Below, in pieces: positions 29,944 through 39,474 of a stretch of DNA of 64,000 nucleotides. Each line of letters begins with the position of its first letter. The stretch's first letter is position 1. The notes beneath the pieces were generated by a model. It was not told the DNA's origin, searched no databases, and worked only from the letters and a program-made list of their open reading frames with translations. The translations under genes were made by a program, and so were the position numbers. This DNA is from Acidimicrobiales bacterium (lineage in GTDB: Bacteria; Actinomycetota; Acidimicrobiia; Acidimicrobiales; SZUA-35): assembly GCA_020629155.1 (NCBI GenBank), contig JAHDDW010000001.1:156454-220453 (forward strand), in the 5' to 3' direction.

Positions 29944-30937
29944 TGGCCAAATCTACCGGGACTTCTGTAGGTTCTGCTTCTTTGGGACGCAGACCAAGCA
30001 GCTCAAACAGCGCTTTGTCGTCGCCATAGTCTGGGTTTGGTGTGGTCAACAATTTGTCGCCAGCAAAAATAGAGTTCGCGCCAGCGAGGAAGCATAACGC
30101 CTGATCTGTCGCAGACATGTCATTTCGCCCAGCCGATAAACGCACCACGGTTTTGGGCAGCAGAACCCGAACGGTGGCGATCATACGCAACATATCCCAG
30201 ATAGCAACAGGTTTTTGGTCTTCTAACGGTGTTCCCTCGACTGCGACAAGAGCATTTATAGGCACTGATTCTGGCGGCTCTTCAAGGTTGCAAAGCGTTG
30301 CGATTAAACCAATTCTGTCGTCATCGGTTTCACCCATGCCAATAATGCCGCCGCTACAGACGGTGACACCTGTTTTTCGAACGTGCGCTAGCGTGTCGAG
30401 GCGATCTTGATAGTTGCGAGTAGAAATAATCTCGTCGTAATAGTCGCTTGAGGTATCAAGATTATGGTTATACGCATAGAGGCCAGCGTCAGCGAGTTTT
30501 TGTGCTTGTGTTTCGCTCAACATACCAAGCGTGCAGCACACCTCTAGACCAAGGCTGTTCACTTCGGTCACCATTTCTAAGACACGATCAAAGTCTTTAT
30601 TGTCTTTCACCTCACGCCAGGCGGCGCCTATGCATAGCCGTGACGAGCCAGCGGCTTTCGCTTCACGAGCTTTAGCCATCACCTGGTCAAGCTCCATCAG
30701 CTTGTGAACATCAACATCGGTCTGATAGCGGGCAGCTTGCGGACAATAGGCGCAATCTTCTGGGCACGCACCTGTTTTGATCGAAATGAGCGTGCTGACT
30801 TGCACTTCGCTCGGATCGTTATGTTTGCGGTGAACTGTTGCGGCTTCAAAAAGCAAATCCAGAAGAGGCGTATGGTAAAGAGCAGCAACATCTTGCAGCG
30901 AAACGTTTATCGACATGGTATCCACCATAGCGACCAT
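29930..30937 (-). CDS. bioB: Biotin synthase (start inside ORF 29930-30991)
   Basis: KTGACPEDCAYCPQAARYQTDV radical SAM CxxxCxxC; overlaps bioF. Confidence 0.95.
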   Translation of the reverse strand: MVAMVDTMSINVSLQDVAALYHTPLLDLLFEAATVHRKHNDPSEVQVSTLISIKTGACPEDCAYCPQAARYQTDVDVHKLMELDQVMAKAREAKAAGSSRLCIGAAWREVKDNKDFDRVLEMVTEVNSLGLEVCCTLGMLSETQAQKLADAGLYAYNHNLDTSSDYYDEIISTRNYQDRLDTLAHVRKTGVTVCSGGIIGMGETDDDRIGLIATLCNLEEPPESVPINALVAVEGTPLEDQKPVAIWDMLRMIATVRVLLPKTVVRLSAGRNDMSATDQALCFLAGANSIFAGDKLLTTPNPDYGDDKALFELLGLRPKEAEPTEVPVDLANACV

Positions 30938-31070
30938 GCAGCCTGCTCGACACTGTGACAGATGAAGCGAAGTCATAGAAGTGCACGCCACCCAAACACA
31001 AGGTAGTTAAAATTAGAACTAGTTGTTATGCTTGTGGAGTCCCGCCAGAGACGATCAATCGAAAGAAGAC

Positions 31071-31592
31071 ATGAAAAAATCTCTCCCTCTGGCGATTTTG
31101 TTCGCATTGTGTGCGGCCGCTTGCAGCAGCGGTCAAGAAAGTACAGCCTCTACAACTACAAACTCCGAGCAAACAACGACCGCTGTGACCATTAGCGATC
31201 AAACAGCGCCAACAGTGCCACTTGACGAATTTGTTTCGCCTACAACCGGAAATCTAGAAACCCATGCAGCTGTCGATGTGCTCGCCAAGCAACTGGTCGA
31301 AGCTTGGTGGTACCCGACAACACCGACGACCTATAGCCAACTCGCAGACGATTTAGAAACTAAGGGCTTAATCACCACAGACCTTGCAACACAATGGCGC
31401 ACACAAGGATCACAAACAATAACGCCAGCACCAGAAACCACAGAAATCATCAAGATGTGGACAGTACGAGCAGCTGAAGATAACGCGACGTTTCAAATCT
31501 CTGCACTCACCGAAGGGGCAACAGAGGAAACGCTAACATTTATTGAATTTGTGCAAATAGATGACTCATGGAAAGCGAGCGAAATAGCATGA
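31071..31592 (+). CDS. Putative lipoprotein
   Basis: Internal start MKKSLPLAILFALCAAACSSGQES (lipobox). Confidence 0.7.
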   Translation: MKKSLPLAILFALCAAACSSGQESTASTTTNSEQTTTAVTISDQTAPTVPLDEFVSPTTGNLETHAAVDVLAKQLVEAWWYPTTPTTYSQLADDLETKGLITTDLATQWRTQGSQTITPAPETTEIIKMWTVRAAEDNATFQISALTEGATEETLTFIEFVQIDDSWKASEIA

Positions 31593-32608
31593 AAAAAATC
31601 GTTCAGCTTATTACCGCAGCCGCTCTGATCGCTGCAAGCGTCGTCATAGCAAACCCACCGCAAGCATCAGCACACACCCCAAGTTGTGGAGATCATCGCA
31701 ACACAAATCAAAGTTTTGCGCTCAATAGAAGACAAAGTTTAACAGGCGAACAAGTCGGCAATGCACGGCTCATCATGGGTATCGCCAAAGAACGAGGCTT
31801 AACAAAACAGGCGGCACAAGTTGCCATTACCGCTTCAATCCAAGCTTCTTCGCTCCGTAATTCGCCTGGAAATACCAACGGGCTTTTCCAACAAAGCAAA
31901 CGCTATTACCCTGGCGTCGATGTTTCGTCTCCTCGCAGCGCAACAAACGCCTTTTTTGATCGCCTCACTCGTGTGCCTCGCTGGCAGTCACGGTCCTTAT
32001 CGCAAGCTGCTCAATCGGTGCAGTTCGCCCGATCAGCTAACTCATTCACAAAGGGCGAGCCACTCGCCAAAGCAATCACTGACAAATGGTGGAACAACAG
32101 CGCCAACCCAACGACATGCCCAACAGACGGTGCAAGCAGATCAACCCAGACGCAGCAAACCAGTACCCAATCACAGAAATCGACGACCCAACGACAGGTT
32201 ACTAAGCCACCTATTCTAAAAATTAGAAACACTCGACGGGTTTCTGTTAACGGCATTGTGGTTGACAGATCTATCGGAACAAACTTGCAGAATCTTCTCG
32301 TCGCAGCGAAACGCGACGGTCTTAACCTGTCAGGTTTCGGCTGGCGCGATCCGGCAAGACAAATTGCTTTGCGCAAACAGAACTGCGGCACAAGCAATTA
32401 TTCCATTTATAGAAAATCACCAAGCTTATGCAGCCCACCAACGGCTAGACCTGGAACATCAAATCATGAAAAAGGTTTAGCGGTAGATTTCAGAAACTGT
32501 AGCACTCGCGCGACCCGATGCTACAAATGGCTTAATAGAAACGCCGCAAAGTTTGGTTTGAGAAACTTGCCATCCGAGCCATGGCACTGGAGCACAAACG
32601 GCCGCTAA
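31589..32608 (+). CDS. Secreted D-Ala-D-Ala carboxypeptidase-like protein (peptidase M15/VanY)
   Basis: Signal peptide; C terminus SGFGWRDPARQIALR...GTSNHEKGLAVDFRN...SEPWHWS. Confidence 0.88.
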   Translation: MKKIVQLITAAALIAASVVIANPPQASAHTPSCGDHRNTNQSFALNRRQSLTGEQVGNARLIMGIAKERGLTKQAAQVAITASIQASSLRNSPGNTNGLFQQSKRYYPGVDVSSPRSATNAFFDRLTRVPRWQSRSLSQAAQSVQFARSANSFTKGEPLAKAITDKWWNNSANPTTCPTDGASRSTQTQQTSTQSQKSTTQRQVTKPPILKIRNTRRVSVNGIVVDRSIGTNLQNLLVAAKRDGLNLSGFGWRDPARQIALRKQNCGTSNYSIYRKSPSLCSPPTARPGTSNHEKGLAVDFRNCSTRATRCYKWLNRNAAKFGLRNLPSEPWHWSTNGR

Positions 32609-32719
32609 ACATAGCGCCATAGACGCACCACGTAGTAGAATCTACTCCTAATGAGTTACAGCTGGGACGCCTTATCAAAGCAAGAAGTAACGTTCTTGTT
32701 TTCCTCCGTGCCTTTGGAA

Positions 32720-32911
32720 GGATGCACTCTTTGAGTCGAACGGTTGCCACTACTTGATGCCAGAAATACAGATGCTTTTCAAAAGCAAAAACATACGACC
32801 TAAAGACCAGCAAGACGCAGCATTTGTTCTCCCCAAACTCAATCTACGGCAAAGCACATGGCTCAAAAAATATTTACCGAAGGACCACCTTTGGCATACA
32901 TTATTTTGAAA
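32720..32911 (+). pseudogene. C-terminal remnant of an aminoglycoside adenylyltransferase-like nucleotidyltransferase
   Basis: LWKDALFESNGCHYLMPEIQMLFKSKNIRPKDQQDAAFVLPKLNLRQSTWLKKYLPKDHLWHTLF*; no intact N-terminal domain upstream. Confidence 0.55.
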
Positions 32912-33033
32912 CTACCCTTAAACAGGATTATTTTTAAAATCGATGGGTTTGTTGACAACACTTTAAACCTTGTTCTAAGTGATGGCCCCACTTGTGTTCA
33001 GCGCATTCTTTAGTAGCTAAATATGATAGTATT

Positions 33034-33330
33034 CTACGGCATTGGAAGAATCTTAATGTTTCTCAGTTCAATAATTTCTTGACGATTGAGCCTTGCTTCG
33101 ATAGCGAACAAGGCTGGAATAGATTTAAATTGCCCCAGCACAACTCGTATACGTGGATCATCTGAATTAGGTTTTTCTAAAGCATCCCACTGATGAGAAA
33201 ACTCTTTCCTTACTTCTTCAAGAATTCCAAGAAACTCTGCTTCGACCTCAATCGAACCTGCGACTTCTTCCAATGCGAAACTCAATCTGTTGTAAAGAAT
33301 TGGGTTTATTCTCGTAGCCCGCCTGCTCAC
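33034..33330 (-). CDS. Hypothetical protein
   Basis: 98 aa ORF, 4-bp overlap with next gene. Confidence 0.5.
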   Translation of the reverse strand: MSRRATRINPILYNRLSFALEEVAGSIEVEAEFLGILEEVRKEFSHQWDALEKPNSDDPRIRVVLGQFKSIPALFAIEARLNRQEIIELRNIKILPMP

Positions 33331-33578
33331 TGCTTGCGAAGTTCTAAGTCATCCTTGAGCATTGAGTCCATTGCATTTCTCAAAACATCTTGCACAGAAG
33401 CAGACTCAGCATCTAAATCTCGAATGAATCTCACACCATTCCTATGCATTCCTGAGCCGATTGCTTTACCGTACTCTGCATCAACGTTTTTTTTCAACTC
33501 ATTCACTTCTTTTTTGAGAGCATCAACTTCTGACTTTGATGCCAAACCGAGCAAACTCAAGGCATTCATACTAGCCAC
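33327..33578 (-). CDS. Hypothetical small coiled-coil protein
   Basis: MASMNALSLLGLASKSEVDALKKEVNELKKNVDAEYGKAIG... Confidence 0.55.
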   Translation of the reverse strand: MASMNALSLLGLASKSEVDALKKEVNELKKNVDAEYGKAIGSGMHRNGVRFIRDLDAESASVQDVLRNAMDSMLKDDLELRKQ

Positions 33579-33766
33579 TCCTTAACAAATCAGACTTCAT
33601 AGTACGATTCTAACACATACAACCTGCAGAACATTCTCCTCATTTATTCACCTTTCGAGATGCCTTCCTACGCTGTATACATATTACCCCTTACATTACA
33701 TGTCGCCAAAATCATGCAACAAGCGAATGACACTAAATAATTAGTATCATTCAAAATCAATAACCT

Positions 33767-33824
33767 CCTAAAATAACCCCCATCTTTTGGGTAGAAGCTC
33801 CCAAAACAACCCCCCTATTTTGGG
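33767..33824. promoter_or_regulatory. Two-copy 25-bp dyad element upstream of DUF4143 ATPase 1
   Basis: CCTAAAATAACCCCCATCTTTTGGG (33767-33791) and CCCAAAACAACCCCCCTATTTTGGG (33800-33824), 33-bp period. Confidence 0.5.
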
Positions 33825-33870
33825 CAGTTAATGGTAGAATGTTTAAGAGTCCTGAACAGAAAGCACGACC

Positions 33871-35238
33871 ATGTACTTACTAAGGCAAGAAATCCAGACA
33901 TTGCTTGAATGGCATAGCAAGCAACGCAGAAAACCTCTACTCATTAGAGGAGCAAGACAGGTCGGGAAGACCACACTAATTAGAAATTTTACAGAGCACG
34001 CTAATTTAGATCTAATAGAAATTAATCTGGAACGCAACCCTAAGTATTTGAAAGTGTTTGAGACTTTTGATCCATCAGAAATAGTAAAAAATATCGAATT
34101 GCTATCTGGACGTTCCTTTACTATCGGGAAGCCATTGTTATTTATAGACGAAATTCAACAGTCTCCCAAGGCCATTCAAAGTCTCAGGTACTTCTATGAA
34201 GAAATGCCAGAACTTCCCATAGTCGCTGCTGGCTCCCTGCTGGAATTCACCCTTTCTACAGCAAATTTTTCTATGCCAGTAGGTCGAATTGAATACATGC
34301 ATATGGGACCGCTAGAGTTCTCTGACTACCTTTTGAGCCAAAACGAATCGGTCCTAGCTGACTATATCGAATCTGCTGACTTACCTGAGTTGCTTTCAAT
34401 AGCTGACCCTGTGCACAATACGTTACTTGACCATCTCAAAAACTACTTTTTTATTGGAGGAATGCCAGAAGCAGTCGCAGCTTTCTCTGAGGGAGCTGAG
34501 CCACAAGATATCACTGCAATCCACAACAGTATCCTTGCTACCTACAGAGACGACTTCGGCAAATACAATACAAGATTAGACCGCAACAAGATTACTCTGG
34601 CATTTCAGACGCTACCTAGCCTGGTAGGCGAGCAAATAAAATATTCACACATAAGCAACCAGTACAAATCATCGCAAGTGCATGAAGCCATAATGCAGTT
34701 AAGGATGGCTCGTGTGGTTCATCTTGTTAGACGATCAGCTAGCAACGGGGTTCCGCTTGCTGCAGAAGCTACAGAGAAGCGGTTTAAAACTGTTTTCATA
34801 GATATCGGTCTTGTTAACGCGACGTTAGGGCTACGTTCCTCCTCGTTTGAAGACAAAGACCTTACTGTCGTCAACAAAGGTGCCTTGGCCGAGCAATACA
34901 TAGGACAGCACCTTGCTTACATGCATGAATATTTTAGAGAGCCAGAGCTTTTTTATTGGGCTAGAGACGCTAAAGGGGCTTCATCTGAAGTTGATTTTGT
35001 TGTTAATTATGGCAGTCAAGTCATTCCCGTAGAGGTAAAGGCTGGCAAGTCTGGTTCTTTGAAGTCTCTTCACTGGATATTAGCGACGAAGAAGTTGCCT
35101 TTAGGGGTTAGGTTCGATGCCAATACACCTAGTTTCATGAAGACAGGATCTTTAGACGCTTCTGGCAAAAGAGTAGAATACGATTTACTTTCGTTGCCTC
35201 ATTACCTCGTTGGGCAGCTCCATCGCTTACTGAACTAA
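33871..35238 (+). CDS. AAA_14/DUF4143 ATPase, copy 1
   Basis: LLIRGARQVGKTTLIRNF, LLFIDEIQQSPKAI, C-terminal ELFYWARDAKGASSEVDFVV...VIPVEVKAGKSGSLKSL. Confidence 0.92.
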   Translation: MYLLRQEIQTLLEWHSKQRRKPLLIRGARQVGKTTLIRNFTEHANLDLIEINLERNPKYLKVFETFDPSEIVKNIELLSGRSFTIGKPLLFIDEIQQSPKAIQSLRYFYEEMPELPIVAAGSLLEFTLSTANFSMPVGRIEYMHMGPLEFSDYLLSQNESVLADYIESADLPELLSIADPVHNTLLDHLKNYFFIGGMPEAVAAFSEGAEPQDITAIHNSILATYRDDFGKYNTRLDRNKITLAFQTLPSLVGEQIKYSHISNQYKSSQVHEAIMQLRMARVVHLVRRSASNGVPLAAEATEKRFKTVFIDIGLVNATLGLRSSSFEDKDLTVVNKGALAEQYIGQHLAYMHEYFREPELFYWARDAKGASSEVDFVVNYGSQVIPVEVKAGKSGSLKSLHWILATKKLPLGVRFDANTPSFMKTGSLDASGKRVEYDLLSLPHYLVGQLHRLLN

Positions 35239-35294
35239 GCGCAAACTGGCTATTACCAGCTGTATAGCCTTAATTCTATACCTCAGATAAGCAT

Positions 35295-36773
35295 CTATAA
35301 TCGATTAAGACCAGCTAGTGCGCCTTCTAGAGAGCGGACTGCGACGCGAATCGCTGAAACCAAATCGTGGCTCACCAGCGGATTTTCTGCGAGGCGTCGC
35401 CACTTTGTCAACGCCGCACTTAGCTGAGCTGTTATCTGCTCGTCAGTAGCGTCTTGGTCAAGTTCAAGCCGCTGCCACAACTCAGTGCCTGATGAACCTA
35501 GCACCTGTTCTAGCGAACGCAAGTCTGCTTCTTTGCCTTGCAACCAGCCAGCACGCAACGCTGCAATAGCTGCAAGCTCGTTAAAAGGATGTGCATTGCT
35601 AACAATGCGCTCAGTCTCAGCCGAAAGCCAATCAACACCATCGATATGTGGGTTCTCGGCACAAAGCCGTTCGACGCAAAGCAACGCAGACCGAGCTTTA
35701 AGCACCTCAGCTCGACCAACAAACAACGTCTCTAACGCTTGCCGTAATGTTTCGACACCTGAACGCTCAGACAACGCCTGTGCCAAAGCCGAACTTGTCG
35801 ACACGCTTTGTGACCGCAACATCGCCAACGCTTGACGAATACCATACAGCCCAAAGCGATCCAACAACTCTTTACGCTCTAATGATGTAAGGGGCGTGCC
35901 TGGATCGGCTTCAACAAAACGGTCCACAGACAAAAGATGTGGTTCTAACTCACGTGTCGGCGTTTCAGCTAACGCTTGCAGCCAACCAAATTCGCGCTCG
36001 GTCATCGTCGCTGCCGTCTCGGCCAGCAAACCAGCAACAGGCAAAACAAGTTGCACAAGGCGGCGAAGTTTCTTATCATCGCCATAGCGTTTAGCAATCT
36101 TGCGAGCAGAAGCCATCGCGTCAACCCGGCCGCCTGCTATCTCATCGGCACGAGCCAAAATAGCGACCGCATTGACCGGGTTTGGCTGCGACGCAGCGTT
36201 GTCATGAAATGCTTCAAGCAAAGAAATATCTGACGCATGGATATGTTTCATCAGATACAGCACCGCATCAGCAGGCGTGTCAGTATCTTGCGGGTCGAGA
36301 AAGTCAAACGTTTTTTTCTCTAGCTGCGTCGACAACGTATCAACACCTGGCGTGTCGATAAGCGTGAGTCGAGCCAAACGTTTTGACGGCCACGTAACAA
36401 CTAGTTTGTCAACCTCGGTCGGCGTTCGGCCGCCTAAATCAATATCAATAGCGCTGTCTTCTCGGCTGAACAGCGCACGGACAGGTGCATCAGCTTTTTT
36501 TGCATACAAATCAACACCATACCCATCGCCGTTGCGATACCACGTCACCACCTTTGTGCATTCACTTGTATCTGTAGGGGCCAAACGATCGCCGACCAAC
36601 GCATTCAGCAGCGTCGATTTGCCGGCTTTCACCCTTCCAGCAATCGCGACACGCAACGGGCCATCGAAACGTTGCTGGGCAGCAACAACATCTCTACATG
36701 CTTGCGCACTAGAAGAAAAAACTTTTTCAGCTTCAGCAAGCAGCGCTTGCGTCTGTTCTATCAACTGGCTCAT
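35295..36773 (-). CDS. iniC: Dynamin-like GTPase, IniC-like
   Basis: VAIAGRVKAGKSTLLNALVGDRLAPTDTSECTKVVTWYRNG; follows IniA-like gene with 4-bp overlap. Confidence 0.72.
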   Translation of the reverse strand: MSQLIEQTQALLAEAEKVFSSSAQACRDVVAAQQRFDGPLRVAIAGRVKAGKSTLLNALVGDRLAPTDTSECTKVVTWYRNGDGYGVDLYAKKADAPVRALFSREDSAIDIDLGGRTPTEVDKLVVTWPSKRLARLTLIDTPGVDTLSTQLEKKTFDFLDPQDTDTPADAVLYLMKHIHASDISLLEAFHDNAASQPNPVNAVAILARADEIAGGRVDAMASARKIAKRYGDDKKLRRLVQLVLPVAGLLAETAATMTEREFGWLQALAETPTRELEPHLLSVDRFVEADPGTPLTSLERKELLDRFGLYGIRQALAMLRSQSVSTSSALAQALSERSGVETLRQALETLFVGRAEVLKARSALLCVERLCAENPHIDGVDWLSAETERIVSNAHPFNELAAIAALRAGWLQGKEADLRSLEQVLGSSGTELWQRLELDQDATDEQITAQLSAALTKWRRLAENPLVSHDLVSAIRVAVRSLEGALAGLNRL

Positions 36774-38578
36774 TGCGTAGCCGCCGATACTAACTTGCCA
36801 GCACGTGCGGCAAGCCCGTTCACACGGTTAATTTCTGCGCGCAAGTCTTTCCCACGAGCAGCTTTTTCTGACTCAGACTTTTTGACTGCTTCAGCTGCAC
36901 CTCGCAACGCTTCACTCGTTGATCGATTCAGCTCTTCAGCGCGGGCCGAATAATGATCACGTAGCTGACGTTGTACTTTCCGCAAGGTATCTCGACTGTC
37001 TTTATTGACTTGAAAACTTACCTCATCGCCATAACGGCGCATCGAGTTTTTTGCTTCACCGCGACGCTGCTTCAACGCACGTTCTTTCTCATCTTTTAAC
37101 GACTTACGACCCATCATTAAACCGATACCAGCAGCAATAGGCGCCAACGGCGGTACTGAAATCATCGAACCTAACATTGTGCACATCAACATGCCAGAAT
37201 ACGACCCTTTTAAGACAGTCATACCTTTCGCGGCTTTACTTGTTTCTTTCACGTCCAGCTCTAAACTTGTTTTGACTCGACCAAGTGCAGTATCTGCGGT
37301 GTAGATATCGATTTGATGCAACATGTCACCGCCATCAGTCATGAAATGATCACCCACTAACGCACTCAACTCATTTGAACGCATCGCCAAAAACCGATAG
37401 TTCGCAACCACATCATACGACACACGGTTAACAAGCCACGGCTCAAACTCATCCCACAACTCTAACGGGTCGCCAGATTCAATAGCTTCGTCAGCTTCTT
37501 TTGTTACTTGACGCATACGTTGGCGAAAATCATAATCAACGTCGCTGTTTAAATCGCCGATGCCGTCATTCAACGTTATATTCCAACGTGACACAGACGA
37601 ACGTAACCTTTCTGAACGTTCTTTCGCTGCTTCTAAATCACCGAGCAGCTGGCTGCTTTTCTCTGGAGACTCGACAGCTATGAGTTCGGCTTCAAGCTGC
37701 GAACGCAGCTGTTCGCACACAGACGATACTTCTTCAGCTGTTTTTACGCTCAACTGGCGATCATTTGTCTGCAAAAAATCATCTGTTAGCATGCGTACAA
37801 GTTGGCCACAGCCCGATTCTTCATTCATCGCTTTGTCTTTACGGCGAATAGCTTCGCTGCGCAGCTGAGAAGAAACAGCCAGAATCGGAGTTTCGATACC
37901 GACGCTTTGCAAATGTGCTGTGTTGCGCTTTATAACTTCTCGCCATGCTGGGTACAAGTCAATTTTTGTTGCGACACATACAATCGTCGAGCATAGCTCT
38001 TGCGCCTGCTTGAGGTAGTCAATTTCTGCTTGTGTAAATTCTTGCGAAACATCGCTGATGAATAACCCTGCATCGGCCATAGAAAGCGTCCCTAAACAAG
38101 CTGTTGCATGTGCAGAACCAAGACCGCCGACGCCAGGCGTGTCTACAACAACAATCCCTTTAGCAAGTAATTTGCGAGGCAGTTCGACCTCAACGCCTTT
38201 TATTTCTAGCTCACTGTCGTGACGGCGATGCGCGGTCACATAACCAGGAACATGCTGCCACTCGATAGGTTCTCTTTTCTGTTGAGAAGAATCCCCATCA
38301 GAGAGCAGCGCCCATGCTTTGTTTTGTTTGCCATAACGCACAATTGTCGGCACTGCTGTTGCGATATCATCATCGACAGAACAAGGAGCACCTCCGACAA
38401 GGGCATTCACCAACGAACTTTTGCCCTGCTTAAACTGCCCAAGAACTACGACGGTCATATCGGGCTGAGAAAGCCGTATTTGCAGCTTCTCTAGACGATC
38501 AGCCAGATCGCCTCGACCATACGCTTGCGCAGCTTTTATAGCTAGTTCTATTGTGGCTTTTCGTTCGCTTTGCATCAC
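36770..38578 (-). CDS. iniA: Dynamin-like GTPase, IniA-like
   Basis: VVVLGQFKQGKSSLVNALVGGAPCSVDDDIATAVPTIVRYG...VDTPGVGGLGSAHA. Confidence 0.75.
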   Translation of the reverse strand: MMQSERKATIELAIKAAQAYGRGDLADRLEKLQIRLSQPDMTVVVLGQFKQGKSSLVNALVGGAPCSVDDDIATAVPTIVRYGKQNKAWALLSDGDSSQQKREPIEWQHVPGYVTAHRRHDSELEIKGVEVELPRKLLAKGIVVVDTPGVGGLGSAHATACLGTLSMADAGLFISDVSQEFTQAEIDYLKQAQELCSTIVCVATKIDLYPAWREVIKRNTAHLQSVGIETPILAVSSQLRSEAIRRKDKAMNEESGCGQLVRMLTDDFLQTNDRQLSVKTAEEVSSVCEQLRSQLEAELIAVESPEKSSQLLGDLEAAKERSERLRSSVSRWNITLNDGIGDLNSDVDYDFRQRMRQVTKEADEAIESGDPLELWDEFEPWLVNRVSYDVVANYRFLAMRSNELSALVGDHFMTDGGDMLHQIDIYTADTALGRVKTSLELDVKETSKAAKGMTVLKGSYSGMLMCTMLGSMISVPPLAPIAAGIGLMMGRKSLKDEKERALKQRRGEAKNSMRRYGDEVSFQVNKDSRDTLRKVQRQLRDHYSARAEELNRSTSEALRGAAEAVKKSESEKAARGKDLRAEINRVNGLAARAGKLVSAATQ

Positions 38579-38731
38579 AGCTTTCTACCCTCATAGCGCT
38601 TTGGATGCCTTGGAACCAAAACACTCGCTCAATCCGCAAAACAACCAACAGAGCTACCCTAGTATCTGGCTACGTTGGCAGCAACACAGGCACTAACATG
38701 CCCTATAACTTTCATACATCAGGGCAATAAA

Positions 38732-38760
38732 AAACGGTCGAGCTTGTCGCTCGACCGTTT
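38732..38760. terminator. Strong 12-bp stem-loop
   Basis: AAACGGTCGAGC-TTGTC-GCTCGACCGTTT, preceded by an A-tract. Confidence 0.65.
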
Positions 38761-38903
38761 GGTCACCACCCTAAACTTTTCCACTGGCTAGTCTTGCCAG
38801 CGGGTATATATGAAATAATAAACCATGGCCAGTGCAGTGTCCAGACAACGGGAACATCTACCCATGTGGTTAAAATTTGGATTACTGACACTAATAATAT
38901 GAA

Positions 38904-39461
38904 ATGCTTGGCACAGCCATGCTAATGAAATATGATACGCACGTGGACGGCATGCATTCTGTAAAAAACGTGGTTACCAGCGATTCATCTCCCCTGCCAC
39001 ACAACACATCAGAGATAGATTTGACCGACTCAAAGTCTGTTTCAACGCCTCAACATGAACAGCTTGAACGCTATATTTCAGAGACCCTTGCTGCACACAC
39101 CGCCGTTGTTTTAGCAAAAACACAGGCCGCAGCGGCGCGAGCTGAAGCGAATTATCTCTCTAACCAGATGAAATCGCTCCATCGTCAACTCGAAACCGAA
39201 ACTATCCATAAGCAAGACACGACGCAGCGCCTGAGCGCTTCGCAAGAGAAAAATTATAAGCTCGACAAAGAGTTAGCTATCGAAAAAACTCGGTTGAGTG
39301 AAGTTATCAAACAAAATGACTATGTTCTGCGAGAACGAACAAACTTAGCGCATAAAGTTTCTGAGCTTGAAAAAGAACGAAACATTCTTTGGTCGTCAAT
39401 GGGTTGGTGGTCTCGACTCAAAGCAAAAAATAAGTTCACTAACGATACGCAGCGCCCGTAA
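38904..39461 (+). CDS. Hypothetical coiled-coil protein
   Basis: Continuous heptad-like region EANYLSNQMKSLHRQLETETIHKQDTTQRLSASQEKNYKLDKELAIEK. Confidence 0.6.
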   Translation: MLGTAMLMKYDTHVDGMHSVKNVVTSDSSPLPHNTSEIDLTDSKSVSTPQHEQLERYISETLAAHTAVVLAKTQAAAARAEANYLSNQMKSLHRQLETETIHKQDTTQRLSASQEKNYKLDKELAIEKTRLSEVIKQNDYVLRERTNLAHKVSELEKERNILWSSMGWWSRLKAKNKFTNDTQRP

Positions 39462-39474
39462 CTTTCAACAAGTT

